From positions 1 through 5,733 of the forward strand of contig JAAEPW010001098.1 in the NCBI GenBank assembly GCA_024232355.1: a DNA stretch of 5,733 bases, in the 5' to 3' direction. This document shows, one piece after another, positions 5,633 to 5,733 of the stretch. Source of the stretch: Chloroflexota bacterium (lineage in GTDB: Bacteria; Chloroflexota; Anaerolineae; B4-G1). A program made the position numbers and the translations under genes. The notes beneath the pieces were generated by a model. It had not been told where the DNA came from. It searched no databases and saw nothing but the letters and a program-made list of their open reading frames with translations. The first letter of the stretch is position 1. The number at the start of each line of letters is the position of its first letter.

Positions 5633-5733
5633 CGGCGCACAACTCCCGTGCCTTGGCAATGACGTCGGCCACTGCTACCATCTGGGTTTCAGAGCCAATG
5701 ATGGGCGGGGTAAGGAGATACGAACCATTGCTC
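5622..5733 (-). CDS. 3' end of an unidentified gene (truncated by the right edge)
   Basis: An open minus-strand frame enters at the right edge and gives 36 residues before a TAG at 5622-5624. Its tail has the look of a real protein end: a segment with SYLLTPPIIGSETQ followed by an amphipathic helix VAVADVIAKARELCADVC. The last codons overlap the ATG of the small peptide gene by 11 nt, the usual arrangement of translationally coupled genes. Too little is visible for any functional call. Other frames here are stopped earlier. Confidence 0.45.
   Translation of the reverse strand, partial: SNGSYLLTPPIIGSETQMVAVADVIAKARELCADVC
5643..5647 (-). promoter_or_regulatory. Candidate ribosome binding site of the small twin-CX3C peptide
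   Basis: GGGAG on the minus strand, 10 nt before ATG 5632 and inside the preceding reading frame. The spacing is slightly long and the match moderate. It favours ATG 5632 over the TTG at 5659, which has no comparable site. Confidence 0.4.

Overview
The window is a bacterial-type, compact, single-direction locus: every gene I can support lies on the minus strand. Genes are read from high to low coordinates. They have strong Shine-Dalgarno sites, short gaps or overlaps, and hairpins in the gaps. No ribosomal RNA, tRNA, transposase, integrase or phage structural gene is present, so the host cannot be named. The large lineage-specific fusion protein, the orphan methyltransferase domain and the small YodL-like and MutS-I-like proteins suggest a phage, plasmid or integrative element rather than core chromosome. 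That is an inference from gene content.

Layout in transcription order (right to left). (1) The 3' end of an unidentified gene enters at the right edge and stops at 5622. It overlaps by 11 nt the start of a 57-residue peptide gene (5459-5632), which has a hydrophobic N-terminal segment and a twin CX3C motif. (2) A non-coding gap of about 320 nt (5140-5458) carries a 15-bp hairpin with a TTCG-type loop, a 13-bp hairpin, a hairpin followed by a T-run that looks like an intrinsic terminator, and a 7-bp palindrome just upstream of the next gene. (3) A 1231-residue protein (1444-5139) starts with a gamma-type N6-adenine methyltransferase domain (motifs X, I, NPPW). About 1000 further residues follow, including SH3-like beta-rich modules, most of which I do not recognise. 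(4) A second copy of the TTCG hairpin (1402-1435) sits in the 72-nt gap. (5) A 174-residue protein (848-1372) carries an HTSMSVGD...GWIEL signature resembling YodL-like domains. (6) Four bases further on, a long open frame begins at 843 and runs off the left edge. It encodes a MutS domain-I-like fold followed by CxxC zinc-binding modules, the second of which starts a tandem copy.

Genes 3, 5 and 6 look like one operon. The methyltransferase would act on DNA. The other two carry domain types known from large mobile-element 'polyvalent' proteins, so a role in protecting or processing element DNA against host defences is a reasonable hypothesis, but nothing in the sequence proves it. The most unusual signals are the unlisted MutS-I/zinc gene, the recurring hairpin with a compensatory base-pair change, and the small twin-CX3C secreted-looking peptide.
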